The notes below the pieces were generated by a model that saw only the letters and a list, made by a program, of their open reading frames with translations, was not told where the DNA came from and did not search any database. A stretch of DNA of 54,514 nt from a virus. Position numbers and translations under genes: made by a program. This document shows positions 42,286 to 50,141 of the stretch, piece by piece; the first letter of the stretch is position 1; each line of letters starts with the position of its first letter. The stretch lies in IMG/VR virus record IMGVR_UViG_3300025099_000028, positions 1 through 54,514 of that record; one strand, 5' to 3'.

Positions 42286-42498
42286 CTACCATTCTTCACC
42301 TGGGTCCATGGGCTCCCAAGCGCTTTCTCTTAATGCTCTTGCATCTTCAATAATATCATCAAGCACCATATGTGATGCTGGAAGATCTTCATAAGATAGA
42401 ATCTTTCTTACAAATGCTTCTAGATTCTTTATCTCTTCCTCTAATAGGTCTACTTTTGAAGCTTTCATAATTAGCTCTTCTTTTGTTGCCTTGTTCAT
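42286..42498 (-). CDS. Small acidic helical protein (70 aa)
   Basis: AAAGGAATAAT precedes ATG 42498, the same spacing as at the ERF gene. The protein is helical and acidic (KVDLLEEEIKNLEAFVRKIL; DDIIEDARALRES), possibly dimeric. No family is recognised. It sits between the resolvase and a group of tiny genes. Confidence 0.6.
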   Translation of the reverse strand: MNKATKEELIMKASKVDLLEEEIKNLEAFVRKILSYEDLPASHMVLDDIIEDARALRESAWEPMDPGEEW

Positions 42499-42499
42499 A

Positions 42500-42625
42500 T
42501 TATTCCTTTATTGTGATTAGCCATGTATTAATATCCATGGCATCTTTTTCTACTAATAGCTTATTAAAGTCCTTATGCGCAGTTGATCCCACAAGTGCAT
42601 ACGCTACAAGGCTCGCTATCTTCAT
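42500..42625 (-). CDS. Possible tiny overlapping gene (41 aa)
   Basis: The frame starts MKIASLVAYALVGSTAHKD and overlaps the end of the 104-aa gene in another frame, filling the gap before the next gene. No clear SD precedes the ATG at 42625. It may be real by virtue of the tight packing, or chance. Confidence 0.35.
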   Translation of the reverse strand: MKIASLVAYALVGSTAHKDFNKLLVEKDAMDINTWLITIKE

Positions 42626-42887
42626 TGTCATCGAGTGACTTATTTTCACTTTGTAATCTTTTGATTGCTTTTGCAATAATTTGATTCCTTTCATTAGATG
42701 TTAATAATATTTTGTTTAAACGCTCTTCTTTGATCTTTTGTTCCTGATTATTTACATCAAGGACGAACTCTAGGGCTTCTATCCACCCCTGGTTACAAGC
42801 CCAATCCATTTCATCCATTGGCTTTGTTCCATCTCGATCATCATATTCTTTTTGTAATACCTCCTCTATAGTCTCCTTATTCTTCAT
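42573..42887 (-). CDS. Small helical protein with Cys-rich end (104 aa)
   Basis: Acidic N-half (IEEVLQKEYDDRDGTKPMDE), central helix, and a C-terminus with CSVCTCGINC (four Cys). The start at ATG 42887 overlaps the end of the upstream zinc-ribbon gene; longer non-ATG starts are less likely. The Cys cluster may bind zinc. No family is recognised. Confidence 0.55.
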   Translation of the reverse strand: MKNKETIEEVLQKEYDDRDGTKPMDEMDWACNQGWIEALEFVLDVNNQEQKIKEERLNKILLTSNERNQIIAKAIKRLQSENKSLDDNEDSEPCSVCTCGINCA

Positions 42888-43104
42888 CGAAAAACCACTT
42901 TCTCTTTTTATTTTTATTGCCAATCTCTTTAATGGCACATTTTTTACATATTTTCTTTTCATAATCAGGCACAAGTGCGGCTATGGCAGGATGTGGCCTA
43001 CGAATATAGAAATTCACAGGCCTAATCCATGATGTCTTACAGCCGTCACATTTAAAGCTAGCCTTCTTCTGATCTGGATTTTGTAGTGTTGGCAAGTTCT
43101 TCAA
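42877..43104 (-). CDS. Zinc-ribbon protein, TTG start (75 aa)
   Basis: A TTG start at 43104 lies 7 nt after GGAG. The pattern FKCDGCKTSW...ICKKCAIKE gives two CxxC knuckles about 34 residues apart, so a zinc ribbon is likely. A basic tail (NKNKKRKWFFDEE) could bind nucleic acid. It overlaps both neighbours, as is usual in this block. Confidence 0.6.
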   Translation of the reverse strand: MKNLPTLQNPDQKKASFKCDGCKTSWIRPVNFYIRRPHPAIAALVPDYEKKICKKCAIKEIGNKNKKRKWFFDEE

Positions 43105-43258
43105 TAATTAACTCCAATTCATTAATTTGGCGGAATAAATCAAGCATTCTTTTTGTTGTCTCATCTCTGAATGCATTTATTCCATCTCTCCAATCAGCAT
43201 CTTCTGTGAGTTTATCCTTATATCTTTCTCCAATATTTCCCATATTCTCTCTACTCAT
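43058..43258 (-). CDS. Small helical protein (66 aa)
   Basis: ATG 43258 overlaps the stop of the upstream gene (ATGA). It is charged and helical, with a leucine-rich coiled-coil second half (MLDLFRQINELELIIEEL). No family is recognised. It lies downstream of the MazG-like gene and is probably co-translated with it. Confidence 0.6.
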   Translation of the reverse strand: MSRENMGNIGERYKDKLTEDADWRDGINAFRDETTKRMLDLFRQINELELIIEELANTTKSRSEEG

Positions 43259-43674
43259 ACTGTTTCATCTCCTAATGATTGATACGTTACCTCTCCAGTA
43301 TCTTGGTTAAATTTATTGCTATTGACAAATCCGCTGTCAGCCAAGAACTCTTCCGTGCCCCATTCAACATTGGCTTCAGCTTCAGCCATTGCCCATAACA
43401 GGGTAAGGTATACAATGGCATCTTTAATTCTGCCTCGTACATCTTCTCTTTGAGATGTGTGCCCATTTACATGAGCTATAATTCCATCCATATGCTTTAT
43501 TAAGAATGTCATTAACACCTTATCTCTCGTTGTACCTAATTGCTTTGCTGTTCTTTCAAAGTTTGCAAATACATTAATTACATCATGAGCATACTCCTTT
43601 TGTCCTTCATCTCTTGTTTGTTTGATATCATTAATGATTTCTGTGAAGAACTCATCAAATTGATCTTTTGTCAT
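43255..43674 (-). CDS. All-alpha MazG-like/Nmad1-like protein (139 aa)
   Basis: A helical protein with KEYAHDVINVFANFERTAKQ, LIKHMDGIIAHVNG and RGRIKDAIVYLTLLWAM. This is the pattern of phage proteins related to the all-alpha NTP pyrophosphohydrolase fold (MazG-like; Pfam Nmad1/DUF1599 type), which may act on nucleotides during phage DNA synthesis. The metal-binding ExxE/D signature is not obvious, so activity is uncertain. It lies directly downstream of the primase-helicase (TAATG). Confidence 0.5.
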   Translation of the reverse strand: MTKDQFDEFFTEIINDIKQTRDEGQKEYAHDVINVFANFERTAKQLGTTRDKVLMTFLIKHMDGIIAHVNGHTSQREDVRGRIKDAIVYLTLLWAMAEAEANVEWGTEEFLADSGFVNSNKFNQDTGEVTYQSLGDETV

Positions 43675-45461
43675 TAATACTCTCCAATCTCTACTATTTC
43701 ATTTTTAATTAACTTATTATTGATTACTTCTAACCTCATATCTACATGCTCACGTTCACGATTAGCCTCACATCTAATACGTAGTTCTTCAATTAACCCT
43801 GTAACTTTACTTTTTGAAGGGATAACTGATAATAATTTATTAGTATTATATGCGGTTCTAAATGAACCTTTAGCTGAAGCTACATTCATATTACCTTCAT
43901 GAAATGCACCTTTTGTTATTTCGCTAACTGTAAATACCACTATATTATGCTTAACAGCTACTTCCATTAGTGCCTGAGATGCTTCTTCAGTCTTCATATT
44001 TGGATCTCTATGTTTAGATTTAAATAAACCCATATGATCAACTACTACTATTTCTGGCTTAGAAGATAGCATTGATATACGTTTATCTAATTCGTTAGCA
44101 TAAGGACAAGAATAATCGACTGTAAGCCATCCAAACCTTTCATCCATGCCATTTTTACCTTTAGCATAATGCTGTCGTAATTGATCTTCGCTCCATCCCA
44201 TTTCTATTTGAACAAACCTAGACCATATTTGTCTTGGAGACATTTCCATCTCTATAAAGTATGTAGGTCTTTTAAATCCATTCATTAGATTCTGTAAGAA
44301 CATAGTCTTCATGCTCTTTGGAGGTGCTTGAACAACTACTACTTCACCTGGATATATGGGAAAGTTCTCACCAGTCCATATGTCTCCAAAGTCAAGAGGC
44401 TTTTGATTGCTTGTTAAGAAATTAATTAGTGATGTTTCCATGGTATTGGAATCCATAACTGTCTGGTTTTTCTTAGACTTATAGAGTTTGCATGTATTTT
44501 TACAATGGTTATCCATTATCTTATCACCACATCCATATCTATTCCCAGATCCTCCATGAGCATCATATGAGCTATTTACTATGCTTTCCATTTCTTTCAT
44601 TGTAAATGGACTGCTAGGATCGTCTACTTGTTGTCTCCATCGCTCCATAACCGTACAAACAATAGACTCAGGATAAAGCCAACGAAACCAAGCAGAGAGC
44701 CGTAAAGCAGTTGCATGTCGTTCTCCGTGGGCATTAGATGCAAGCATACTAGATATACAAGGGTAATTAACTGGATCAGGATTCCTACCTTGATTGATAA
44801 ATTCTGGCGTACTTTGTTCTTCATATTTATTCCTTTTCATTACATCGAATACGGGATCGCATTCTAATTCAAATTCAGATACTGGCCCTGGTTTTTTACC
44901 TATGCTTTGCATATGAGCAGTTATATCTTTTGTATCTAAATCTTTACGACTTATTTCTCTTTTCCATAATTGAGCTTTAAGATTCATGGTATTAACTACA
45001 CGTATTAATCTAATCTTATCTGTAACCGATGGATCTGCATAGTCAAATATTCCAGCATTAGTTAAAGCATCTTTTACTTTTAAATGTAATAAAGGATCTG
45101 GTTTCCACCTAAAAGCTGTGGCAGGGATCCCTACATGGAAGCCTTTATTACCGCTAAAATAAAGCTTATAAGGTATAGATAGATCGTCCAACAGTAACAA
45201 TAATCCTATTGTTTTCTGTCTAGCATTTTCTAAATCATTTTTATCTTTACCATCTACATCTAATATAAATTCATCAGGTATATAAACTAGTCCATCAAAT
45301 CCAGATAATGTATGCTTCTTAGCAAAAAAGTCTTTAATTTCATCGTCAAATTCATATAAAGACATATAAGTATCTTTATCTATGTTCATCCAGTCACATA
45401 TACTGGAACTGTCTTGAAAATAATGTCTTTGAGTTAATCCAAAGGCAAATTCTTTTATCAT
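43674..45461 (-). CDS. Archaeal-type primase / Fe-S / RecA-helicase fusion (595 aa)
   Basis: It probably unwinds DNA and makes primers at the fork. N-terminus: archaeo-eukaryotic primase core with FILDVDGKD (D68, D70; metal motif) and FSGNKGFHVGIP (residues 102-113, His109; nucleotide motif). Middle: PriL-like cluster C234 (NYPCISSML), C310, C319 and C323 (YGCGDKIMDNHCKNTCK), a likely 4Fe-4S site. C-terminus: RecA/SF4 helicase with a variant Walker A APPKSMKT (378-385) and Walker B VVVDH (D474). AAGGAG precedes ATG 45461. Small and large primase subunit parts fused to a helicase is uncommon. Confidence 0.8.
   Translation of the reverse strand: MIKEFAFGLTQRHYFQDSSSICDWMNIDKDTYMSLYEFDDEIKDFFAKKHTLSGFDGLVYIPDEFILDVDGKDKNDLENARQKTIGLLLLLDDLSIPYKLYFSGNKGFHVGIPATAFRWKPDPLLHLKVKDALTNAGIFDYADPSVTDKIRLIRVVNTMNLKAQLWKREISRKDLDTKDITAHMQSIGKKPGPVSEFELECDPVFDVMKRNKYEEQSTPEFINQGRNPDPVNYPCISSMLASNAHGERHATALRLSAWFRWLYPESIVCTVMERWRQQVDDPSSPFTMKEMESIVNSSYDAHGGSGNRYGCGDKIMDNHCKNTCKLYKSKKNQTVMDSNTMETSLINFLTSNQKPLDFGDIWTGENFPIYPGEVVVVQAPPKSMKTMFLQNLMNGFKRPTYFIEMEMSPRQIWSRFVQIEMGWSEDQLRQHYAKGKNGMDERFGWLTVDYSCPYANELDKRISMLSSKPEIVVVDHMGLFKSKHRDPNMKTEEASQALMEVAVKHNIVVFTVSEITKGAFHEGNMNVASAKGSFRTAYNTNKLLSVIPSKSKVTGLIEELRIRCEANREREHVDMRLEVINNKLIKNEIVEIGEY
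44624..44824 (-). CDS. Overprinted two-span membrane ORF inside the primase (66 aa)
   Basis: In another frame of the primase-helicase gene, ATG 44824 follows AAAAGGAATAAAT, the SD spacing used by other genes here. The product has two hydrophobic segments (GILIQLITLVYLVCLHL; LLGFVGFILSLLFVRLW) and a charged end, like a small class II holin. It could be chance, since the SD-like bases encode Lys-Arg-Asn in the main frame. It overlaps residues about 210-280 of the main protein. Confidence 0.25.
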   Translation of the reverse strand: MKNKVRQNLSIKVGILIQLITLVYLVCLHLMPTENDMQLLYGSLLGFVGFILSLLFVRLWSDGDNK

Positions 45462-45482
45462 TTGTTACTCCTTATTAAAATA

Positions 45483-45560
45483 TAAAAGCCTACTTAGAAC
45501 CTTGGCATGTGCTCGCAAACTGATAAGTCATATAACACGGATTCATTTAGCAGGCTTTTA
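45483..45560 (-). promoter_or_regulatory. Long stem-loop between SSB and primase genes
   Basis: TAAAAGCCT (45483-45491) pairs perfectly with AGGCTTTTA (45552-45560) across a 60-nt loop with partial inner pairing. The minus-strand 3' side is T-rich, so it may terminate the SSB transcript. It lies 22 nt before the primase ATG, like other upstream hairpins in this genome. No tRNA cloverleaf can be formed. Confidence 0.5.
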
Positions 45561-45573
45561 TATATTTATCTAT

Positions 45574-46107
45574 TTAGAAAGGAATGTCATCAGTCACAGT
45601 ATCTGCTGTAGCAGCCGGCTCATGAGGTTCATCTTTCAATTTAGGTTCTACCCATTTAGCAAAGAATGCTTCTGCTTTACCTTTAAAGTAAGTAACATCT
45701 TTCTCAGTAAACTCTTCCACTATATTCTTAAATGGAACTGGAGCTACATTTTGTAAGATTTTATTAAACTTACCATCTTTATAAAACATAACATTAATAG
45801 TTTTACCTGCTAATGCTTCTTCACTATCATCTATCTTAAGAACAGTTTCACCTTCTGCACTTTCTAATGCATCTGTAATACCAGCATTAGCAAAACGATA
45901 TAGATTGCCTATTGCAAATTCTTCACCATCTTTACCAACTTTAGCATATATACGCATATTAAAGTTTTCTGGATATCCATCAAACCATACGTCAATGAAC
46001 TTAGTTCCTGTCCATTCACCATAAGTGGCTTTAGATATTGTTAGTGTGTGCCAACCTTCTGACCAGTTGCCTGATCCTTTTTTTGGTAATGTAAACGTTC
46101 TTGCCAT
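45574..46107 (-). CDS. ssb: Single-stranded DNA-binding protein (177 aa)
   Basis: Protects ssDNA and recruits partner proteins. It has a beta-rich OB-like N-half (GWHTLTISKATYGEWTG; FIDVWFDGYPENFNMRIY), a linker and an acidic tail ending DTVTDDIPF, the classical SSB C-terminal tip used to bind partners. The length is typical. AAAGG lies before ATG 46107. It lies next to the ERF gene, a common pairing in phages. The overall family is one of the phage OB proteins rather than standard bacterial SSB. Confidence 0.75.
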   Translation of the reverse strand: MARTFTLPKKGSGNWSEGWHTLTISKATYGEWTGTKFIDVWFDGYPENFNMRIYAKVGKDGEEFAIGNLYRFANAGITDALESAEGETVLKIDDSEEALAGKTINVMFYKDGKFNKILQNVAPVPFKNIVEEFTEKDVTYFKGKAEAFFAKWVEPKLKDEPHEPAATADTVTDDIPF

Positions 46108-46111
46108 TTAA

Positions 46112-46621
46112 TTAACCTTTCTTATTTACTTGATCACTCGGACGTGGAGCACGCTTAATACCTGCATTCCCATCGTCGTCTGCTTGTGCTATACCTACCA
46201 TTGAACTCAGTAAGTATCGTCTTCCATATGTAGTAGCTGCACCTATACCATGAGCATCTTTCTTTGCTATTGGCATACGTATTTCACTTTTAATCCATTC
46301 ACCTGAACTATGCATTAGTGTTGAGGTAATATAAAACCCATTATCACTAGGATCCCATCGATTACCTTGTACTAATGCAATACCATATTTATTTAATGCA
46401 GGCATTGCAGTCTCTAGCACTGATGCTAAGGATGCATACTTACTATTAAAGAATGGATTAGTGCTTTTAGCTTCTACCATTGTCATCTCACCTTGGGCTT
46501 TAGCTAATGCTCCAGCTATTGCTCCAATAGTTTTAGATGTATTTTCTTCGACCATCATATAATCAAATGGTCCTTCACTGGGGTCGATGTAATCTTCCAC
46601 AGTTGTGGTTCCTTCTTCCAT
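46112..46621 (-). CDS. ERF-family ssDNA annealing protein (169 aa)
   Basis: An Erf-type recombinase anneals complementary single strands during phage recombination and genome circularisation. The motifs fit well: NPFFNSKYASL at residues 55-65 and GIGAATTYGRRYLLSSMVGI at 125-144, followed by acidic DDDGN, the hallmark of the family. AAAGGAATAAT precedes ATG 46621. The acidic N-terminus (residues 1-25) is an extension. It overlaps no neighbour and precedes the SSB gene. Confidence 0.88.
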   Translation of the reverse strand: MEEGTTTVEDYIDPSEGPFDYMMVEENTSKTIGAIAGALAKAQGEMTMVEAKSTNPFFNSKYASLASVLETAMPALNKYGIALVQGNRWDPSDNGFYITSTLMHSSGEWIKSEIRMPIAKKDAHGIGAATTYGRRYLLSSMVGIAQADDDGNAGIKRAPRPSDQVNKKG

Positions 46622-46649
46622 ATTATTCCTTTTGGTTTAGAGTTGAGAA

Positions 46650-46677
46650 GGGGGCAAATTCATAAGAATCTACCCCC
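46650..46677 (-). promoter_or_regulatory. GC-clamped stem-loop upstream of the ERF gene
   Basis: GGGGG (46650-46654) pairs with CCCCC (46673-46677); the inside has an ATTC/GAAT pairing. It lies between the E1-like gene and the ERF start, 29 nt before the ATG on the minus strand. No T-run follows on the minus strand. It may protect a processed 5' end or act as a terminator with weak release. Confidence 0.5.
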
Positions 46678-46727
46678 AGGGTTTACACACGAATAAGGAG
46701 TATCAGTGTTGTAATTATGACTATAAT

Positions 46728-47387
46728 TTACACTACCATCGCTGACTTTTCCAATAACATATTGGGGAAGTTAAACGAAAATTCCTTATTATAAGGCTGT
46801 CCTGTTGCTAGTTTACGTACTGCATTTGCTATAAAACTACCACTCATAAATGCGCAGTATGCCGTTGCTTTTGCAGCACAAGGTTCAGGAGATCCTTCAT
46901 TATCTGAGTACCATGTCTTCTTGTATTTACTTACAGTAGGTTTATCAAAAATATACTGTTGATAGTGCTCTGCCCCCATCCTGCCGTCTATTAAATGTAT
47001 TGGCTTAATAGTTGGGTTAGAGCATAAAGCCTCTACTGCTTGTAATCTTGCTTCCATAGAATCAAAGCCTAATATTGCAATATCTGATTCACCTTGAGGA
47101 TAAAACTCTGTAAATCTTTCGTTATACATGTTAACATGATTAACACCTATAGATTCTAAATGCCCTTTTAATGCATCTACTTTAGACTTATCTATATCTT
47201 CAAGTATATATTGAGATACTCCAATATTTACATCTTCTACTTTATCCATATCATATAGACAAAATTTATTAGCTCCCATTCTCGCTAATTGCATGGCAGT
47301 GGAGCTACCTATAGCCCCACAACCAAGAATGTGAAAATGAAAATCCTCTAAATTGTTTACCAATCCACTTGATCTTTCATTAATCAT
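46728..47387 (-). CDS. E1/ThiF-like adenylyltransferase (219 aa)
   Basis: It would activate the C-terminal glycine of a ubiquitin-like protein by adenylation. Rossmann motif: HILGCGAIGSSTAMQLARMG (residues 19-38). Acidic nucleotide site: CLYDMDKVEDVN (D46, D48, N54). KSKVDAL gives the conserved Lys (K69). DGRMGAEHYQQYIF (134-147) matches the conserved D-x-R strand. C170 in SPEPCAAKA is a candidate catalytic Cys, as in ThiF-type 'PC' sites. There are no CxxC zinc pairs and no fused domain. It is shorter than ThiF. AAAGGAGA precedes ATG 47387, and the upstream 49-aa gene ends in a TAATG overlap. Confidence 0.82.
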   Translation of the reverse strand: MINERSSGLVNNLEDFHFHILGCGAIGSSTAMQLARMGANKFCLYDMDKVEDVNIGVSQYILEDIDKSKVDALKGHLESIGVNHVNMYNERFTEFYPQGESDIAILGFDSMEARLQAVEALCSNPTIKPIHLIDGRMGAEHYQQYIFDKPTVSKYKKTWYSDNEGSPEPCAAKATAYCAFMSGSFIANAVRKLATGQPYNKEFSFNFPNMLLEKSAMVV

Positions 47388-47536
47388 TAGTCTCCTTTCA
47401 TAGTATGATTTTCTTTAACCCATAATGATATATTTAGCAAAGAGTGAAATATATGATCTTCAGAAGGGTTTTCTTCATAATGTCTTTGCTCTTCATCTAA
47501 ATACATATCAACTATCTTTATTAAATCATTGATCAT
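47387..47536 (-). CDS. 49-aa protein between JAB and E1-like genes
   Basis: The ATG at 47536 overlaps the JAB stop (TAATG), and its own stop overlaps the E1 ATG (TAATG); GGAGG lies upstream. It is acidic and helical (IKIVDMYLDEEQRHYEENP; IFHSLLNISLWVKEN). Coupling at both ends makes it a likely structural partner of the system. It is not long enough to be a beta-grasp or E2 domain. No family is recognised, and it is easy to miss by length cut-offs. Confidence 0.65.
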   Translation of the reverse strand: MINDLIKIVDMYLDEEQRHYEENPSEDHIFHSLLNISLWVKENHTMKGD

Positions 47537-48438
47537 TAATATATACCTCCATAACTTTGATTAAAATACCATTCATCTTTTTTATCGTCTGCATCTTTAT
47601 TTTCTCCCCATACAGCCATATCTTCTGGGCTATATAAAGGTTCAATAAAGTCTTCAGATTTACGATGAATAACATCTTTCTTCAGCTTTTCTTCACTTGT
47701 AACATCATCAATATACCAGTCATTCAGCTTTAAATTAAATGCTGCAACAATTCTTTCCCATTCATTGAATGTGATTTCACCTGCTGCAAATCTATAATTT
47801 AATGAAGTGATTAATTGAATAGCATTTTTAGCTTCTTGATCTGAATCTATATTAGTAGCCTTAATCAAAGATGTTTGATTTGGATTAGGTTTAACATATG
47901 CTTTTCCATATTGATAAGCAGTATATTTACGTTTACTACATAGCTTTTCAACATCATTCAAGATCTTCTTGGGCACTTTTCTTTCTTCACCTTCAAGTAA
48001 TTCAACCTTTGTATCTATATGCATCTCAAATGGTTTCCAGCAAGAAACCCTGAATATATGCTTACCTTTAAGGTTTATTACAAGCGCAAAGCTAAAGTCA
48101 CCATCAGAATATTCTTTAATGGCAGTTAAGTCTGTTCCTGACCAAAAAGCATCCATTGTGTGATGACTATGCCACCATACAAATCTAAAGTTAGAGTCCT
48201 TATGCTTGACCCCAGCCTTAGTATAGTATAATGCTAAGGCATCTTTATCTAGTATGCAATTAGATCCAGATATTTCTTGCTTCAATATAACAGGATCTTC
48301 TAGTATCCAGTCGCCATCTTTATCTTCTACAGCTACTAACATACCTCCTATTTCTGATTTATGCTTATCATATGCTACTTGTGCATAATCATGCAATTTT
48401 TGCCAGTTTGCCTCTGATGTGTAAAATGATTGATTCAT
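47536..48438 (-). CDS. JAB/JAMM metalloprotease (300 aa)
   Basis: A zinc isopeptidase/peptidase of the JAB/MPN+ type that could trim or remove a ubiquitin-like modifier. The motif is complete: E29 (SEIGGML), H90-x-H92 (WWHSHH), seven residues, S100, two residues, D103 (SGTDLTA). It is followed by the usual FSFALVINLKG strand. Residues about 150-300 form a helical extension of unknown function ending YFNQSYGGIY. ATG 48438 is chosen over a GTG at 48444 because AAAGGGG lies 6-7 nt upstream. It is coupled to the 49-aa gene (TAATG). Confidence 0.85.
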   Translation of the reverse strand: MNQSFYTSEANWQKLHDYAQVAYDKHKSEIGGMLVAVEDKDGDWILEDPVILKQEISGSNCILDKDALALYYTKAGVKHKDSNFRFVWWHSHHTMDAFWSGTDLTAIKEYSDGDFSFALVINLKGKHIFRVSCWKPFEMHIDTKVELLEGEERKVPKKILNDVEKLCSKRKYTAYQYGKAYVKPNPNQTSLIKATNIDSDQEAKNAIQLITSLNYRFAAGEITFNEWERIVAAFNLKLNDWYIDDVTSEEKLKKDVIHRKSEDFIEPLYSPEDMAVWGENKDADDKKDEWYFNQSYGGIY

Positions 48439-48461
48439 TTTCACCCCTTTCTCTTATTAGT

Positions 48462-50141
48462 TTAAAATGGTAAGTCAGCGTCAGCAGACTCTCTAGTTTC
48501 GGTAACCTGTATTGGTATACCTCTACCTGAGGCTGAATAACTTTCCAGTAATTCTCTTTCTAGTTCACTAGTAGTATTATGCTCTGATGTTTCTGTTTCC
48601 ATTGGTATTATCTGAGGGGTTATAGTTCTATCATGATAGTAACTATCTAACCATGAATAAAAGCCATCAGCTCCCATTTCATAATCTTCCATATGATCTA
48701 TAGTCTCAGCAAAACTTATCTCTCTAACTAAAGATGCCATAATATATAACATAGACTCAGAATCAACATTTATTGCAAAGTATGTATGAATATTGCGTAC
48801 CATTCTGTTAATATGGTCCTCTGCGGCACTCCAATTATCATTCATTTGAACTAAAGCTCTGTCCATTCGGCTAGAATATATAGCCTCATCACTTAGTGTC
48901 TCAAAGTTGTGTCCTCTAGATATCATATAGTTTGCTAATATTTGCTCTCTCATGGCTAATATTGCATCATCAACAACAGTATATGCATTTTCGTATTTAC
49001 GGCAGACACTCCTCATTGTACATTCATAAGCATCACAATAAGACTCAGATTGTATTAATGGCAAATTATATTCACAGCTTCCTGATGTGCGATGACTAAG
49101 CAAGCCATCCATATCCCCATCATATAGTGCGCTTGGAGAACCATAATACATTTTGGTGTAATTATTTAATGGTCCAGTTGTATTGATATTATAGAAACTA
49201 CCCCAACTATTCAGCCAAAACATTACTTCATCAAGTCTACCTTTAGACATTGGCTTTAAGATTCTATCTTTTAAGTCACCGAAACATAAAGAAGTGTATC
49301 CATCTTTATTTGATCCTTCATATGTATTTGCACTTGTTTCGTCCATTCTAGTATAACTTTGGACTTCATTATAATTAATAACCCTTGATGAATATCCTCT
49401 GCCACTACTAATATATGGAAATTCTAATCCTTTATTTAATGGGACATATTGACCACCTAAATGATAACCATGATGCTGATATCTATTATCAAAGCGTAAT
49501 TCATTACCTGATATAGCTCCTCCAATTATTTGAACTAAATCTAATGCAATGAACATCTTAACTTTGCCGGTTTTAATAGGAGCATATAATGTACTTTTAC
49601 CTATATTCATATTAAAACTGTCTACTTCTATGATAAATACAATATAATCTTTATTCATATCATCATTTCCTTGAGCATGATAAACTTTAAAATTATATTC
49701 ATTATCGGTATTATTAATAACTTCAGTAGTACTCATGATGTTATTAAACCATTCATGTGTACTTTCTATTACTGATTCAGAATTATCCTGAAATGTTATT
49801 CTATTAGACCTTAACCTATATAGCATTGAATCTATAGAAGTAACATCTCGATTTAATTGCCTTGCATACCATTCATTATTAGATATTCTATTAAATGCTG
49901 TTTTTACATTCTTAGGAAATGTAGTAAGCTTCATAACCTTTAGCTGTAATGCATGTAATTTCTTATAGAAACCAGGTTCCCATCTGAATGTCTTTGTACA
50001 TCTAATATCTGAACCAAATCTAAAATTAAATGCATTAATCTTAGATAAAACTTCCTCTTGTGGACCTACTATTACTCTCTCAGCTATATCATTTAAGTCT
50101 ATAGAATGGTCGGTAATCTCTGATTTTAAATTGAATTGCAT
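48462..50141 (-). CDS. 559-aa protein, candidate E2-like partner of the JAB/E1 set
   Basis: A large protein of unrecognised family. Residues 190-320 hold beta-rich segments (GKVKMFIALDLVQIIGGAI), a His cluster YQHHGYHLGG (221-230) and GYTSLCFGDL with Cys286, followed by a helix LDEVMFWLNSWGSFYN. In prokaryotic E2-like families a reactive Cys in a short 'C-x-G' motif follows a His motif and precedes a helix, so a divergent E2 role is possible, but an insert of about 60 residues separates the motifs. Cys at 356, 369, 374 and 380 may bind metal. It ends ADADLPF, like an SSB tip. AAGGAGA precedes ATG 50141. It lies upstream of the JAB gene (23-nt gap). Confidence 0.5.
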   Translation of the reverse strand: MQFNLKSEITDHSIDLNDIAERVIVGPQEEVLSKINAFNFRFGSDIRCTKTFRWEPGFYKKLHALQLKVMKLTTFPKNVKTAFNRISNNEWYARQLNRDVTSIDSMLYRLRSNRITFQDNSESVIESTHEWFNNIMSTTEVINNTDNEYNFKVYHAQGNDDMNKDYIVFIIEVDSFNMNIGKSTLYAPIKTGKVKMFIALDLVQIIGGAISGNELRFDNRYQHHGYHLGGQYVPLNKGLEFPYISSGRGYSSRVINYNEVQSYTRMDETSANTYEGSNKDGYTSLCFGDLKDRILKPMSKGRLDEVMFWLNSWGSFYNINTTGPLNNYTKMYYGSPSALYDGDMDGLLSHRTSGSCEYNLPLIQSESYCDAYECTMRSVCRKYENAYTVVDDAILAMREQILANYMISRGHNFETLSDEAIYSSRMDRALVQMNDNWSAAEDHINRMVRNIHTYFAINVDSESMLYIMASLVREISFAETIDHMEDYEMGADGFYSWLDSYYHDRTITPQIIPMETETSEHNTTSELERELLESYSASGRGIPIQVTETRESADADLPF

